A stretch of DNA of 64,000 nucleotides from Methanoflorens sp963701995 (GTDB taxonomy: Archaea > Halobacteriota > Bog-38 > Methanoflorentales > Methanoflorentaceae). The notes beneath the pieces were generated by a model. The model did no database searches. It was not told the origin of the DNA and was given only the letters and a program-made list of their open reading frames with translations. The stretch spans positions 1,612,001-1,676,000 of the forward strand of contig OY969693.1 of the NCBI GenBank assembly GCA_963701995.1, given 5' to 3'. Numbering within the stretch: position 1 is the first letter of the stretch; the number at the start of each line of letters is the position of its first letter. Shown in pieces: positions 49,872 to 59,649 of the stretch. The position numbers and the translations under genes were made by a program.

Positions 49872-51107
49872 ATGCGAGAAATGTCGTATTACGAGCATCC
49901 TTTGGAGTACAAAAAAATCCTCGACGTTAAGAAAACGGCAACGCTCAACAAATCGCTTCGGGAAGGTATGGGGTCGATGAAGCAGATCCGGGCAAGTCTC
50001 GACACGCTCAATTTCCTTCCGGCTCAGCTGTATCTCTTCCCCTTAGACTCCGACGAGCCAGTCAACACAAGCACCACGATAGGCAAACGCTCAAAGAAGC
50101 CAATTCTGCTCGAAACGCCAATAATGATCTCGGGAATGAGCTTTGGCGCCCTAAACAAAGAACAGAAGGTCGCCCTTGCGAAAGCGTCGACGCTCGCAGG
50201 CACGGCGGCAAATACCGGCGAGGGTGGCATGCTCGACGAAGAGCGAGAATCTGCTAAGTACCTCACGCTGCAATACTCGACCGGCCATTTTGGCGTCTGG
50301 GATGAACGGCTTAAACAAGCCGACATGATCGAGTTTCGGATCAGTCAGTCGGCGTACCCTGCCACAGGGAGCCTTGTTCCGGCGAGTAAAGTTACCGAGC
50401 TCATCGCCAAGACGCGCGGCATTTCTGTCGGCACCGACGCGCGAAGCCCCGCACGGCACGCAGATGTCAATAGCGCCGAAGATCTCAAGCAGAAGATAGG
50501 CATGCTCCGAGACACAACAGAGGGCAAGCCAGTGGGCATTAAATTTACGGGCGGACACGTCCAGAAAGACCTCGACGTAATCGTTTATGCGGAGCCCGAC
50601 TACATCGTCGTTGACGGGTTTGGAGGGGGCAGCGGCGCCCCCCCTGGCCATATCCGAGACAACTTCGGGCTCCCCCTCATCAACTTCCTGCCCCGGGCTC
50701 ACCAGTATCTTAAGGAGGTTGGGTTCCGGCAACACGCGGAGCTCATTGCGGCAGGAGGATTGCGCACGTCCGGCGATTTTGCAAAGTGCCTAGCTTTGGG
50801 GGCGGACGCGGTCTACATCGCAACAGCTGCGCTCTGGGCAATGTCCTGCGAATACTACCGCATATGTGAAACCAACCAATGCCCCACCGGCACAACGACG
50901 CAGGACCCCGACCTCGTCAAGCGATTCAACATCGATCGCGGCGCCCGGAAGCTTGCTAATTTCATTCGCGTTTCGACGTCGGAGCTTGCCGACATTTCGA
51001 GAGCGGTAGGCAAGGGAGACGTGCACAGGCTGGACGTGCACGATTTGGTTGCCCTAACGCCCGACACGAGCGAACTGTCAGGTGTGGCTTACCCGGCAAT
51101 GACGTGA
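49872..51107 (+). CDS. gltB: archaeal glutamate synthase (FMN domain) family protein
   Basis: A 411-residue protein made of the FMN-binding synthase domain of GOGAT. Landmarks are ISGMSFGALNKEQKVALAKA, GEGGMLDEE, KFTGGHVQKDLDVIVYAEPD, VDGFGGGSGAPPGHIRDNF, AAGGLRTSGDFAKCLALGAD and the [3Fe-4S] cysteines CEYYRICETNQCPTGTTTQD. It makes glutamate from 2-oxoglutarate, using ammonia from a separate amidase subunit or free ammonia; the glutaminase and ferredoxin domains are not fused here. The start ATG follows GAGGGGT. Confidence 0.88.
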   Translation: MREMSYYEHPLEYKKILDVKKTATLNKSLREGMGSMKQIRASLDTLNFLPAQLYLFPLDSDEPVNTSTTIGKRSKKPILLETPIMISGMSFGALNKEQKVALAKASTLAGTAANTGEGGMLDEERESAKYLTLQYSTGHFGVWDERLKQADMIEFRISQSAYPATGSLVPASKVTELIAKTRGISVGTDARSPARHADVNSAEDLKQKIGMLRDTTEGKPVGIKFTGGHVQKDLDVIVYAEPDYIVVDGFGGGSGAPPGHIRDNFGLPLINFLPRAHQYLKEVGFRQHAELIAAGGLRTSGDFAKCLALGADAVYIATAALWAMSCEYYRICETNQCPTGTTTQDPDLVKRFNIDRGARKLANFIRVSTSELADISRAVGKGDVHRLDVHDLVALTPDTSELSGVAYPAMT

Positions 51108-51408
51108 TTCTGCTCAGGCCTCAGAGCCGTCGTCACTGATGCCAAAATCGCGCCACGCGCAAGCGTGCAATTCAGAGTGAGCTGCGGCCGCAGGGTCGGA
51201 ACACAGAATTTAGCGAGCCCGTAGTGCGGCAATTGTTGTCTGGCGCCAAAGCTGCTGCTTATCGGGCTTCTTCAACGTGCAATCTTTAAGTAGTCACAGC
51301 TGCTTGGAGAAACTGGGCATCGGGCTCCGCGCGATCAGCTTGTTGCTGTTCAGCACGGAGACAGCGAGCCATCGGCGTGTAGCCGACCCGAAAGGAGGCA
51401 CTGGAGAC

Positions 51409-53046
51409 GTGAGTGATGAGACGGCAGAAGGCGAGCCCCAGCGGCTGGTGGCCGACGTAATCGTTGAGCAGCTCGTTGAATGGGGCGTAAAACAGGTTTA
51501 CGGAATCCCCGGCGAGACATCGCTTCAAATCGTTGATGCAATCAGAAGGAGAAGCGACCAGATACGCTTTGTGCTCGTGCGGCACGAAGAAGTCGCCGCC
51601 TTCATGGCGTCTGCTTATGCTAAGCTCACCGGTGACCTAGGCGTCTGTCTCTCGATAGCCGGACCAGGAGCGACGAACTTGGTCACCGGGCTTTATGATG
51701 CAAAAATGGACCACGCACCGGTGCTGGCCCTCACCGGACAAGTTGGGCTGCAGTTCTTGGGCTTGGGATCATTCCAAGAGATCGATCAGCACGCCCTCTT
51801 TGAGGCAGTCGCCGACTTTAATGAGGTTATTGACGCACCAGAGCAAGTAACCGAGCTTCTCACGGCAGCCATGAAGCGAGCGATTGTCGGGCACGGCGTC
51901 TCTCATTTGGGCATACCAACGAACGTGCAGACGCTCTCCGTGCTTCCCAACGTGAAAACTAAGCCGAAAGAAGGACGATTGCCCGATTTGCGACTGATGC
52001 CTCATCCTCAGCTGATTGCCGCCGCAGCGAAAGCGATTGATGCGGCGGAACGGCCGGTCCTGATCGTTGGATACGGCGCTCGAAGACAAAGAGACTCCGT
52101 CTTACGACTAGCGGAAAAGATCGATGCTCCAGTTGCCACGACCTACAAAGCCAAAGGCATCATTCCAGAGGATCACGCTCTCGCCCTAGGCGTAATGGGG
52201 GACATCGGCACCGATCCCGCGAAGAGGGTGGTGTTTGGTGCGGATTTGCTGGTCACTGTTGGATGCTCCTATTCAGATAAAACTGCCGTGCCATCGTACA
52301 TACCGCAAGTTCAAATTGACCTCGAGCCAATCATGATTGGGCGGAAGTTCCCCGTGAGCGTCGGACTCGTCGGAGACGCGGCGATGGTACTGCCTGCGCT
52401 GTACGAGAAAGTGACTGATAAGCACGCGAATGGCTACTTGGATCAGGTGGCCCGCATCAAGAAACGCTGGGAGCAAAAAAAACAGCAAGAAATCGCTTCA
52501 GACGCGTCCCCTGTGCGGGGGCCACAAATAATGGACGCTCTGCAAGAGGTTATCGATCGCGATGCCATCATTGCAAACGACGTCGGAGATAATACGCTCT
52601 GGTTTGCGCGCAACTTCATGGCAACAGATCAAGAAATCTTAATATCCGGATATGTCGCCTCTATGGGGTTTGGCCTGCCCGCAGCGCTGGCTGCGCAACT
52701 CGTGTGCCCTGACCGCCAAGTGGTCTGTACGACCGGCGACGGGGGCTTCACGATGGTAATGGGCGATTTCGCCACTGCTGTAGCTAACGAGCTGCCCCTA
52801 ACCGTTGTATTGCTTGACAACGCCAAGCTCGCCATGATTGAACACGAGCAGGATGAAGCCGGCGTACCGCATTTTGCAACTGACTTGCACAGGATCGATT
52901 TTGCGCGCTATGCAGACTCCTGCGGAGGGGAAGGATTTACGGTTGGCGACCCTCAAGATCTGAAAGAGGCGTTGAAAAATGCCCTCTCCGCGAAAAAAGC
53001 CACGCTTGTCGACATAATGACTGATCCCCGGCGACGATGGGTGTAA
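51409..53046 (+). CDS. TPP-dependent enzyme (acetolactate synthase/pyruvate oxidase-like)
   Basis: A 545-residue ThDP enzyme of the AHAS/POX superfamily. Domain order: PYR (GVKQVYGIPGETSLQIVDAI, HEEVAAFMASAYA with the catalytic Glu), central domain (KAIDAAERPVLIVGYGARRQ), PP (GDGGFTMVMGDF ... LLDNAKLAM, the GDG-N site). It decarboxylates pyruvate or a related 2-oxoacid; acetolactate synthase, pyruvate oxidase and sulfoacetaldehyde acetyltransferase cannot be told apart by eye. The start is GTG 51409 behind GGAG. Confidence 0.85.
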   Translation: MSDETAEGEPQRLVADVIVEQLVEWGVKQVYGIPGETSLQIVDAIRRRSDQIRFVLVRHEEVAAFMASAYAKLTGDLGVCLSIAGPGATNLVTGLYDAKMDHAPVLALTGQVGLQFLGLGSFQEIDQHALFEAVADFNEVIDAPEQVTELLTAAMKRAIVGHGVSHLGIPTNVQTLSVLPNVKTKPKEGRLPDLRLMPHPQLIAAAAKAIDAAERPVLIVGYGARRQRDSVLRLAEKIDAPVATTYKAKGIIPEDHALALGVMGDIGTDPAKRVVFGADLLVTVGCSYSDKTAVPSYIPQVQIDLEPIMIGRKFPVSVGLVGDAAMVLPALYEKVTDKHANGYLDQVARIKKRWEQKKQQEIASDASPVRGPQIMDALQEVIDRDAIIANDVGDNTLWFARNFMATDQEILISGYVASMGFGLPAALAAQLVCPDRQVVCTTGDGGFTMVMGDFATAVANELPLTVVLLDNAKLAMIEHEQDEAGVPHFATDLHRIDFARYADSCGGEGFTVGDPQDLKEALKNALSAKKATLVDIMTDPRRRWV

Positions 53047-53388
53047 TCCGTGGGGTGTTGCGCACACCACTGCCGTCCTAGAAAAGCAGTTGAGAATTGG
53101 TAGAATCCTTGCATTCGTCTCTTGTTAGGACGCTTGCCTGACCAACGTGCTGACGTGCCCAAAACACGGCGACGACGATAGCGAGACAAACCTCATCTGA
53201 ACGATGTAGGCCCCAAAGCGTGGCGGGAGTTTCGAAATTTGCATTACGCCTAGCTTTAACAACCAGTGAACGAGACTGCAACTGTATAAGTGGAAGACCT
53301 CGGCGTGAAACAGAGCGAAACTACAGATGGGCGAGGCCACCGAAAATAGTCCGAGCCACAGCAGCTGCTGCTAGTGGTGCAGCGCGGC
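53047..53388. other. intergenic, no gene recognised
   Basis: 342 bases between convergent genes. The small frames present overlap one another and lack signals. A hairpin around CCACAGCAGCTGCTGCTAGTGG (~53356-53377) may mark the 3' ends of the flanking transcripts. Confidence 0.4.
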
Positions 53389-53661
53389 TCACTTCATGAC
53401 GAATCCTCCATAGGTTTTTTCTCCATTCTGCCACGTCACTTTCACGCCTTTAACTATTGCCGCTCGTGGGCCCTCCCGCAACGTCTCAATAAAACGTGCG
53501 AGATCCTCTTCAGCGCCTGATGCTACCACCCTCACATTTCCGTCAGGCAAGTTTTGTACAAAACCAGCGAGGCCCAAATGATCAGCATATCGCTTAGTAT
53601 ACAGGCGGTAGCCAACCGCTTGTACGTAGCCAGACACAAGAATCTCTACAGTTTTGTGCAT
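53389..53661 (-). CDS. acyP: acylphosphatase
   Basis: A 90-residue acylphosphatase: VEILVSGYVQAVGYRLYTKR (phosphate-binding loop with the conserved Arg), GLAGFVQNLPDGNVRVVASG with the catalytic Asn, and an RxxxxxVxxVxVxW-type end. It hydrolyses acyl phosphates in the cytoplasm. The first Gly-Arg-Val-Gln is Gly-Tyr-Val-Gln here, a mild variation. Confidence 0.93.
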   Translation of the reverse strand: MHKTVEILVSGYVQAVGYRLYTKRYADHLGLAGFVQNLPDGNVRVVASGAEEDLARFIETLREGPRAAIVKGVKVTWQNGEKTYGGFVMK

Positions 53662-53730
53662 ATGAATAATTGAATAGGCAATTTTAATTAATGCTTTGCC
53701 TAATAGAAATCTGCTGTGCGAGGCGTCAAG

Positions 53731-54417
53731 ATGTCACGAGCCGTTGTTTTGCTGTCAGCAGGGTTGGACTCGGTAGTATCCTTCAAACTCGCTTATGACG
53801 CCTATGACAGTATTAAGTGCCTCACGTTCGATTACGGTCAGAAGGCGCGTAGCAAAGAAATCGAATTTGCTTCCAAAATATGCGCGACGTACCGCGTGAG
53901 CCATCACATCATCGAATTGCCGTGGTATGCTAGTTTTGAGGGAGCACTCACCGATAACAGCGAACTGCCACAGCTCACCAAGGAGACGCTAGAAGACTAT
54001 TCGGTAGTACGTGAAACTGCAAAAGCCGTATGGGTGCCTGCGCGAAATGCGGTTTTTCTCTCAATAGCGACCGCATTTTGCGAAAATTATCGCTATGAAA
54101 CCGTTGTCGTCGGATTCAACAAAGAGGAGGGTGAAACGTTCCCGGATAACTCGGCCGATTTCGTGACTTCTTTCAACCGCGTGCTGCAATATGCTGCTCT
54201 AAACCAAGTAGAGGTTGTTGCTCCCCTTATTGAATACGACAAGACAGAGATCGCGGCACTAGGCATGCGCATCGGAGCGCCTCTCGACTGGTCATGGTCG
54301 TGCTACGCCGCCGAAGACGTTCCTTGTCGTGTTTGCGAATCCTGTCTCCGCAGACGCCGCGCCTTTCAGGATTTGAACAAAGAAGACCCGCTGCTAACAC
54401 GGCTAGGTGATATCTAA
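53731..54417 (+). CDS. queC: 7-cyano-7-deazaguanine synthase
   Basis: A 228-residue QueC. The PP-loop is VLLSAGLDSVVS, followed by FDYGQKARSKEIEFA, VPARNAVFLSIATAFCENY and the zinc site SCYAAEDVPCRVCESCLRRR. It makes preQ0, the precursor of archaeosine in tRNA. ATG 53731 is chosen (GAGG 7 nt upstream) over GTG 53716. It is directly followed by queE, so the two belong to one pathway. Confidence 0.95.
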   Translation: MSRAVVLLSAGLDSVVSFKLAYDAYDSIKCLTFDYGQKARSKEIEFASKICATYRVSHHIIELPWYASFEGALTDNSELPQLTKETLEDYSVVRETAKAVWVPARNAVFLSIATAFCENYRYETVVVGFNKEEGETFPDNSADFVTSFNRVLQYAALNQVEVVAPLIEYDKTEIAALGMRIGAPLDWSWSCYAAEDVPCRVCESCLRRRRAFQDLNKEDPLLTRLGDI

Positions 54418-54420
54418 TTT

Positions 54421-55173
54421 GTGCTGGCAAAAATGGTAGCGACAGCAAGCGTTTTTGAAGTGTTCAACTCGATGCAAGGAGAGGGGCCCTATATCGGAAC
54501 GCGCCAAGTTTTCGTCAGATTCCAGGGCTGTCCGCTTGCGTGCGTTTATTGTGATTCAGCATCTGCGAGACCTGTCGAGAGCGGAAGTCGAGTGAGGTGC
54601 AACACCTCGCATCAACTTCAGAATCCAATTTCAGCGAACAATCTCGCCAAAATTGTGGAAAGCTTGTGGACCCCAGCGACAACGCATCTTAGCTTGACTG
54701 GCGGCGAACCCTTGCTATATACAGAGTTCATCTTAGAGCTCGCGCAAGAGCTGCCCAAACCTCTGTATCTTGAGACGAACGGAATGGATTCACGAGGCGC
54801 CAACCGCCTCAAACACGCAGTGGATGTTGCCGCGTGCGATGTAAAACTGCCCGAACACGGTGCTAGCCCCACCTATCATTTATTGCTTCGGGAAGAGCTA
54901 CGCACCATCGAAACATTCTACCTTTCGAAAACTGACGTTTTTGTCAAAATCGTTGTACTGAAGCAAACTTCCAGCGAGATGATTGACTTCGTTGCACAGC
55001 GCCTCGCGGGTATCAGCACCGATCTACTTCTGGTGCTGCAGCCAGTTACTCATACACTTCGCGCTGTTCCGCCGGATGGCGGGCAGCTCTTTCGGCTGAT
55101 GGATGTCGCTGCTAGGCATTTAAGTCAGGTAAGGATCATACCGCAGGTGCACAAGCTACTGGGGCTGGCGTGA
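54421..55173 (+). CDS. queE: 7-carboxy-7-deazaguanine synthase (radical SAM)
   Basis: A 250-residue radical-SAM enzyme. The QueE N-terminus is VFEVFNSMQGEGPYIGTRQV. The cluster motif CPLACVYCDS is CxxxCxxC, followed by LSLTGGEPLLY and DVKLPEHGASP. It forms CDG in preQ0/archaeosine synthesis, just before QueC acts. It starts 3 bp after queC. The start may be GTG 54421 or ATG 54433. Confidence 0.93.
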   Translation: MLAKMVATASVFEVFNSMQGEGPYIGTRQVFVRFQGCPLACVYCDSASARPVESGSRVRCNTSHQLQNPISANNLAKIVESLWTPATTHLSLTGGEPLLYTEFILELAQELPKPLYLETNGMDSRGANRLKHAVDVAACDVKLPEHGASPTYHLLLREELRTIETFYLSKTDVFVKIVVLKQTSSEMIDFVAQRLAGISTDLLLVLQPVTHTLRAVPPDGGQLFRLMDVAARHLSQVRIIPQVHKLLGLA

Positions 55174-56213
55174 AGCGTATGCTAGGATACAGCACGGACC
55201 ACTGGGAACATCCACGTGCAGAAGATAGAGACAGCTACAGCTCCTCCTCAACAACTGAATTTGCGGCGGCCGCACGGGCACTAGATCGATTAATAGAAAA
55301 AGCGCGACGTTTCTATCAATCGGGCGATTATGAAGAAGTCATTCTAAACGCTCACAGGATCAAAGAATTGTACCAGGAGTGCCTTCAAGATGAGTATAGG
55401 AGTCGAGGACGCTTTGCTTTCAACCCAGCCTTGCGAACTCAGATAGAGAAAAACGCGGACTCGCTAGATTACTGGTGGGAATCAGGCGTCATCGCTTTTC
55501 AGAAGATTAAGATCACCCCCGAAATCGCAAGAATTGCCTTGACGGTGTCAGAGGAGATGCGTAATTATGTCGCGACTTATGTCAACGGCCGCACCGCGGC
55601 TGCATCATATCCTACACAAGCCACTCGCGACCGCTCCTTTTATGACGCCCGCTCTGACATCGAGCGGATTAGCGCCCCCCGCCCCGCCTATCCGGTCGTT
55701 AAAGGCGGATTGGATATAGATGATAAAGAGCTCTTGTATTTGGCCCGTCCCAGTATTTTGGGTTGCACGCTGAAACACAAGGGACTCGTGCTGCTACTAG
55801 TGGTCCTCCTTTTCGGGTCTTTTTTTGTCCAGAGCCTCATAAACGTCAGCTTGATCGCAACCGCGCTTAGGGGGGCCGCATTGCTGCTTTTTCTCTTCGT
55901 CGCCGCTCGAACCGCCCTCACCGTTTATTCGGAAAGATACGGAATCACCTCGCGTGATATATCCATTGAAAGAGGCTTTTTTTTGAAGAAGACAGCAGTT
56001 ATCCCGCTCAATCGGGTTGCGAAGCATGCAAAGCAACAGGGCTTCTTAGAAAGGCTGTTGAGGACGGGAAATCTTATTATTAAGACCAGTAGTGGTCATA
56101 TTATGGTGTTTAAGGAGATCTATGATCCAGAAGAGGTGGCTGCTCTAATCGCGGAGTTGCGTGGGGGCACCCAGTCGGTCAAGAATGATCGAACCTCGAT
56201 GCCGCTTCGATAA
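55170..56213 (+). CDS. membrane protein with bacterial PH-like domain
   Basis: A 347-residue protein. Residues ~1-185 are a helical soluble region (ALDRLIEKARRFYQSGDYEE). Two membrane spans follow (LVLLLVVLLFGSFFVQSLI; AALLLFLFVAARTALT). The remaining ~110 residues are a bPH2-type domain (YGITSRDISIERGFFLKKTA, VIPLNRVAKHAKQQGFLERL). Such proteins are common in archaea and their function is unproven. It overlaps the queE stop by 4 bp (GTGA), so translation is coupled. The 3' end overlaps the convergent DHH gene. Confidence 0.75.
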   Translation: MKRMLGYSTDHWEHPRAEDRDSYSSSSTTEFAAAARALDRLIEKARRFYQSGDYEEVILNAHRIKELYQECLQDEYRSRGRFAFNPALRTQIEKNADSLDYWWESGVIAFQKIKITPEIARIALTVSEEMRNYVATYVNGRTAAASYPTQATRDRSFYDARSDIERISAPRPAYPVVKGGLDIDDKELLYLARPSILGCTLKHKGLVLLLVVLLFGSFFVQSLINVSLIATALRGAALLLFLFVAARTALTVYSERYGITSRDISIERGFFLKKTAVIPLNRVAKHAKQQGFLERLLRTGNLIIKTSSGHIMVFKEIYDPEEVAALIAELRGGTQSVKNDRTSMPLR

Positions 56214-57132
56214 GCTTGCGCACTTTCGTAAGTCGATACCCGAACAACCTAAATCCTATCTGGTCTCGTCTCGTGAAAGAGAGATTGCCGCCAGCAGCGT
56301 GTGGATGCCCACCTCCGTTAAAAAGCGCTGCGATTTGGTTACTCACCGGAGCAACCGTTCTGACTGAAAATACACCATTCCCTCGCAAAATGATCTCCGT
56401 TGATGAGTGATATTTGTCCCTAAGCCTTGCAGCCACATCGCTTGTGTAACCGTTGCTGGTCGTGACCGCTGTACGACCGAGCAGAACCGACTTTTGGATC
56501 GCTTTGCTGATGGCTTCGCTCTTCCGACCGATTTGGAGCGCATACATTGCTTCGATCTGGGCGTCTTCAAAAGCCCCGCGCGACAGTTTTAGTGCTATCT
56601 CCTCTCGGGACTTGTCATCACTTATCGCAGTAGAGAGCACTTCAGAACGTGGGTCGTTGTTGATCCAGAAATCTCTGTCTCTCCCTATCGCTGCGATTTC
56701 CTTGGCGATCAAATCGCCATCTAGTAGGTCTGCATATACGATTTCGCACGCACATAGTTCGCGATCGACGCGCAAGTAGTCGATAACGCTCTTGATATCT
56801 TCGAAAAAACGCTTATCCCACACGTGATGGTCGCGCCACTCAACGCGCCATCCTCTACTTTTCAACCGTACAACAACTTCAAGAGCGCTTGTTCTGCCCC
56901 CAAGATCGGAAAGACACAAGGTCAGGTTCGCCGTTTTTTCGGCCTGAGCGAGAAGCTCCAAGTAGGAGCTGTAATCTTGAACTGACGAAAAGATCGTAAA
57001 CATATTTCCATATTTTCGCCTAAAGAGTGCGTCACAGCATACCGCGTCTAGATCGGTGTGCGTCAAGTGAACTATGTGCCCGTCAAATCGGCTCAAGCCT
57101 CTGAGAACCCGTCTGTTAACTCTTGCGCACAT
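56179..57132 (-). CDS. DHH-family phosphoesterase
   Basis: A 317-residue DHH/DHHA1 phosphoesterase. The first metal motif is HTDLDAVCCDALF, the DHH motif is WRDHHVWDK, and the DHHA1 substrate motif is GGGHPHAAGG. It probably hydrolyses nanoRNA, pAp or cyclic dinucleotide products; the substrate is not determinable. Its 3' end overlaps the PH-domain gene by 35 bp in opposite orientation. Confidence 0.88.
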   Translation of the reverse strand: MCARVNRRVLRGLSRFDGHIVHLTHTDLDAVCCDALFRRKYGNMFTIFSSVQDYSSYLELLAQAEKTANLTLCLSDLGGRTSALEVVVRLKSRGWRVEWRDHHVWDKRFFEDIKSVIDYLRVDRELCACEIVYADLLDGDLIAKEIAAIGRDRDFWINNDPRSEVLSTAISDDKSREEIALKLSRGAFEDAQIEAMYALQIGRKSEAISKAIQKSVLLGRTAVTTSNGYTSDVAARLRDKYHSSTEIILRGNGVFSVRTVAPVSNQIAALFNGGGHPHAAGGNLSFTRRDQIGFRLFGYRLTKVRKLIEAASRFDHS

Positions 57133-57219
57133 GAATCTAGGACTCGGCGCTTTTCACGAAAGTCAGGGACCCCTTACGCATCGGGGCAAGGTCGGACGAA
57201 CCTGACAGCTTACGTTGCT

Positions 57220-58476
57220 TCATCTGCTTGGGAATACAGCGTAACCAAGATTGTGGCTCCTGACGAGTGGTTCTGCGAGATGGCGTCTCGCAGACGGGGT
57301 GACTTCATACGCGCCAGGCGCAACTTCTCTTTTTATCGATATTTGATCTCTAAGTCTGACTTGCTTGACCGCCTTGCATTTTGAGCATTTATATCCCTTA
57401 TCGCGCCCGAGCGACTTCATGCTTTTGTCGCAGCAGATAGGATTCCCGATTTTATATTGATCGCAGAGTTCTACAACTCGCAATTTCTCTAAGTGCAGGC
57501 AGTTTTTAACGTAGCTGCCTTGGACCACCACCTTGTCGCCGACACGCAACTCGCGGACCGTGGTTCGGAATTGCTTAGTGGGTTCGAATGCGACGCATAG
57601 CAGCTTGCCACCGTTGTCTCCTACTACGACAAAAGTATGCCCCCCTGTTATGGTCCACGGTGCGCTGGTTATCACTGCAGTCACTTTGTAGGAGCGGCCT
57701 TCTTCCAACTCTCGAATTTGAGCGGGTCGAACGTGTGCATCTGTCCCCTGATTGGTCCTGTAAAGCGTTAGATACTCAAATGGTTCTGAGATAATTTTGC
57801 TGTGCGCCGCGAGTATTTGGTGGGGGTCATCTCCCCTGATTCCGTAAAGTATAGGATCTGAAGAGTGCGGGGCACATATAACCGCTTCATCGTTTCGATC
57901 GAGTGTATCCCACGTGTAGGGGTAAGTAGCCGCATCGGCATACCAAACTGATTGCACATTTATGTAACGTTTTTTTGCAAAATTCTTCTCAAAACGATAC
58001 GCAATAAGTTCGTACGAAGAGCAGTTTTCAACAGTCGCGCCTATCGCAGCAAGCGCCCCTATTAAGCCTCTGCCGCTCTTAAATGATAAGAAATCTAGAC
58101 TGTGCCTTTCGATGAGTTGGGTTGCCCTTTCCAAGCGAAGCTCGGCGTGCACAGCGTCGCGCGCGAAGCCCTGGATATCTGCTGGAATTTCGTCTTCATC
58201 AAAAAAAACAGCCCCAGGATGTGTATTGTCGTCATCAAGGTGCGCCATTCGTTCGATGTGCTTTCGCACGATATCTTGAACGTCATACGAATGCCTAATG
58301 GAGATACAAATTGAGGCGTTTCCTCTGGTCTTAAATCGTATTGTCGGATTGAGCCGCACTAAACGAAGCTGAATAGTCTCGTTCAGCTCTTGCTCGAGCG
58401 CTTTTTTTAACAAAGTGCCTAAGTAAGTGGTGCACATCCCGCGCTTTGAATCAGTATCGTCGATTCCGATAAGCAT
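57220..58476 (-). CDS. tiaS: tRNA(Ile2) 2-agmatinylcytidine synthetase
   Basis: A 418-residue TiaS, an archaea-specific enzyme that modifies C34 of tRNA-Ile2 with agmatine so that it reads AUA. Hallmarks are the N-terminal LIGIDDTDSKRGMCTTYLGT, SGRGLIGALAAIGA, an OB-fold (KVVVQGSYVKNCLHL) and a C-terminal zinc ribbon (PICCDKSMKSLGRDKGYKCSKCK). The start ATG 58476 is divergent from the HTH gene. It implies an archaeal tRNA-Ile(CAT). Confidence 0.95.
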   Translation of the reverse strand: MLIGIDDTDSKRGMCTTYLGTLLKKALEQELNETIQLRLVRLNPTIRFKTRGNASICISIRHSYDVQDIVRKHIERMAHLDDDNTHPGAVFFDEDEIPADIQGFARDAVHAELRLERATQLIERHSLDFLSFKSGRGLIGALAAIGATVENCSSYELIAYRFEKNFAKKRYINVQSVWYADAATYPYTWDTLDRNDEAVICAPHSSDPILYGIRGDDPHQILAAHSKIISEPFEYLTLYRTNQGTDAHVRPAQIRELEEGRSYKVTAVITSAPWTITGGHTFVVVGDNGGKLLCVAFEPTKQFRTTVRELRVGDKVVVQGSYVKNCLHLEKLRVVELCDQYKIGNPICCDKSMKSLGRDKGYKCSKCKAVKQVRLRDQISIKREVAPGAYEVTPSARRHLAEPLVRSHNLGYAVFPSR

Positions 58477-58510
58477 GCCAACGAGCGCCTCATTTTTTTG
58501 TCGATAGAAG

Positions 58511-58518
58511 TATATAAG
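58511..58518 (+). promoter_or_regulatory. TATA box of the HTH regulator gene
   Basis: TATATAAG lies in the divergent region between tiaS and the HTH gene. Initiation near 58540 would give a leader of ~57 nt containing GGAG before the ATG at 58597. Confidence 0.5.
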
Positions 58519-58596
58519 TATCTTTTGAACATGTTATTTGAGGTAGGTAGATCCGCAAGCTCTAGGGGCTTGCAATCACCTAGGAGAACCCCGATA

Positions 58597-59538
58597 ATGC
58601 GGCAGGATCTGTTAGCGGATCAAACTGCTAAGGTGCTACATACGGCAGGCTTCGTAACGTCGAAGAGATGTGATGTTCGCTCTAGATGCTTCGACATCAC
58701 TGCTAGGAGGGGCTCAATTCTACTTTTCTTGAAGATGCTTTCAAATATCGACGGCCTAAGTGAAGAAACAGCCTTTGAACTGAAGAAACTTGCCGAGTGC
58801 TTCTATGCCTCGCCTTTGCTTGTCGGCGAGAAAGCTCGAAATCACAAACTCCAAGAGGGTGCAGTGTACGTGCGTTATGGGGTCCCCGCTGTTAACGTCG
58901 ACACGCTGTCAGATTTCTTTATAGATGAACTTCCGCCGCTCATTTATGCGGCTCCCGGCGGACTATACGTGAAATTAGACGAGGATGCACTCTATGCGGC
59001 TCGCACTAGCAAGAACCTATCTTTAGGTGCAATAGCATCGCAGCTAGGCGTTTCGCGAAGAAGTATTCGCAAGTACGAAGAAGGAATGGATGCTAAAGTC
59101 GAAATAGCCGTCAGGCTAGAGGCGATTCTCGACGAACCGCTTGCCGTGCCAATAGGCCTGCTTACGCGACACAGTTTTCACAAGAAAACAGCGAAAGCTG
59201 ATTCACTTCCGCCCATAGAGAGACAGGCGATATCGTTGCTCGTTGACTTAGGATTCACGGTGCTCCCTATGTTTCAGGCACCGTTTGACATGCTGTCGCA
59301 GACCAAGGAAGAGACCTTACTGACCGGAATCAGCAAGAACTCGAGCCTGATGGCAAAAAGAGCTGAACTGATGAGCAGCATAGCGCGAGTCGTATCCGCG
59401 CACTCACTGTACATCACTGACGATGAGCCCAAGTGTTTCAGGATCTTACACACGGTTGTCGTGCGTCTGCAAGAGCTCGAAGACTTGGATAGCTCGACTG
59501 AATTGATGCATCTCGTGCGAGAGCGATCGGAAGAATAG
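58597..59538 (+). CDS. archaeal HTH-type transcription regulator (Cro/CI-like HTH)
   Basis: A 313-residue protein of the archaeal regulator family with an N-terminal nuclease-like fold region (LHTAGFVTSKRCDVRSRCFD; SILLFLKMLSN) and a Cro/CI helix-turn-helix at about 130-180 (LGAIASQLGVSRRSIRKYEE). The C-terminal ~120 residues repeat an alpha/beta region. It likely represses or regulates stress or chaperone genes; the thermosome is next downstream with its own promoter. ATG 58597 has GGAG at 10 nt. Confidence 0.82.
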   Translation: MRQDLLADQTAKVLHTAGFVTSKRCDVRSRCFDITARRGSILLFLKMLSNIDGLSEETAFELKKLAECFYASPLLVGEKARNHKLQEGAVYVRYGVPAVNVDTLSDFFIDELPPLIYAAPGGLYVKLDEDALYAARTSKNLSLGAIASQLGVSRRSIRKYEEGMDAKVEIAVRLEAILDEPLAVPIGLLTRHSFHKKTAKADSLPPIERQAISLLVDLGFTVLPMFQAPFDMLSQTKEETLLTGISKNSSLMAKRAELMSSIARVVSAHSLYITDDEPKCFRILHTVVVRLQELEDLDSSTELMHLVRERSEE

Positions 59539-59573
59539 CTACGCTTTTGCTGAGGCTAGTTTCGGACAAAACG

Positions 59574-59582
59574 CTTTTATAG
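59574..59582 (+). promoter_or_regulatory. TATA box of the thermosome gene
   Basis: CTTTTATAG lies ~75 nt upstream of the thermosome ATG, giving a leader of about 45-50 nt. GGAGAG precedes the ATG. Confidence 0.5.
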
Positions 59583-59649
59583 AACTTTCTGCATAGTTAA
59601 GCCCGAACCTACACGCATTAAGATTGATCACGCTACACGGAGAGAAAAA

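Noticed and set aside
51277..51408. Upstream start for the TPP enzyme
   Set aside because: The extension does not resemble the family N-terminus and overlaps the probable TATA region. GTG 51409 has GGAG and gives the normal length.
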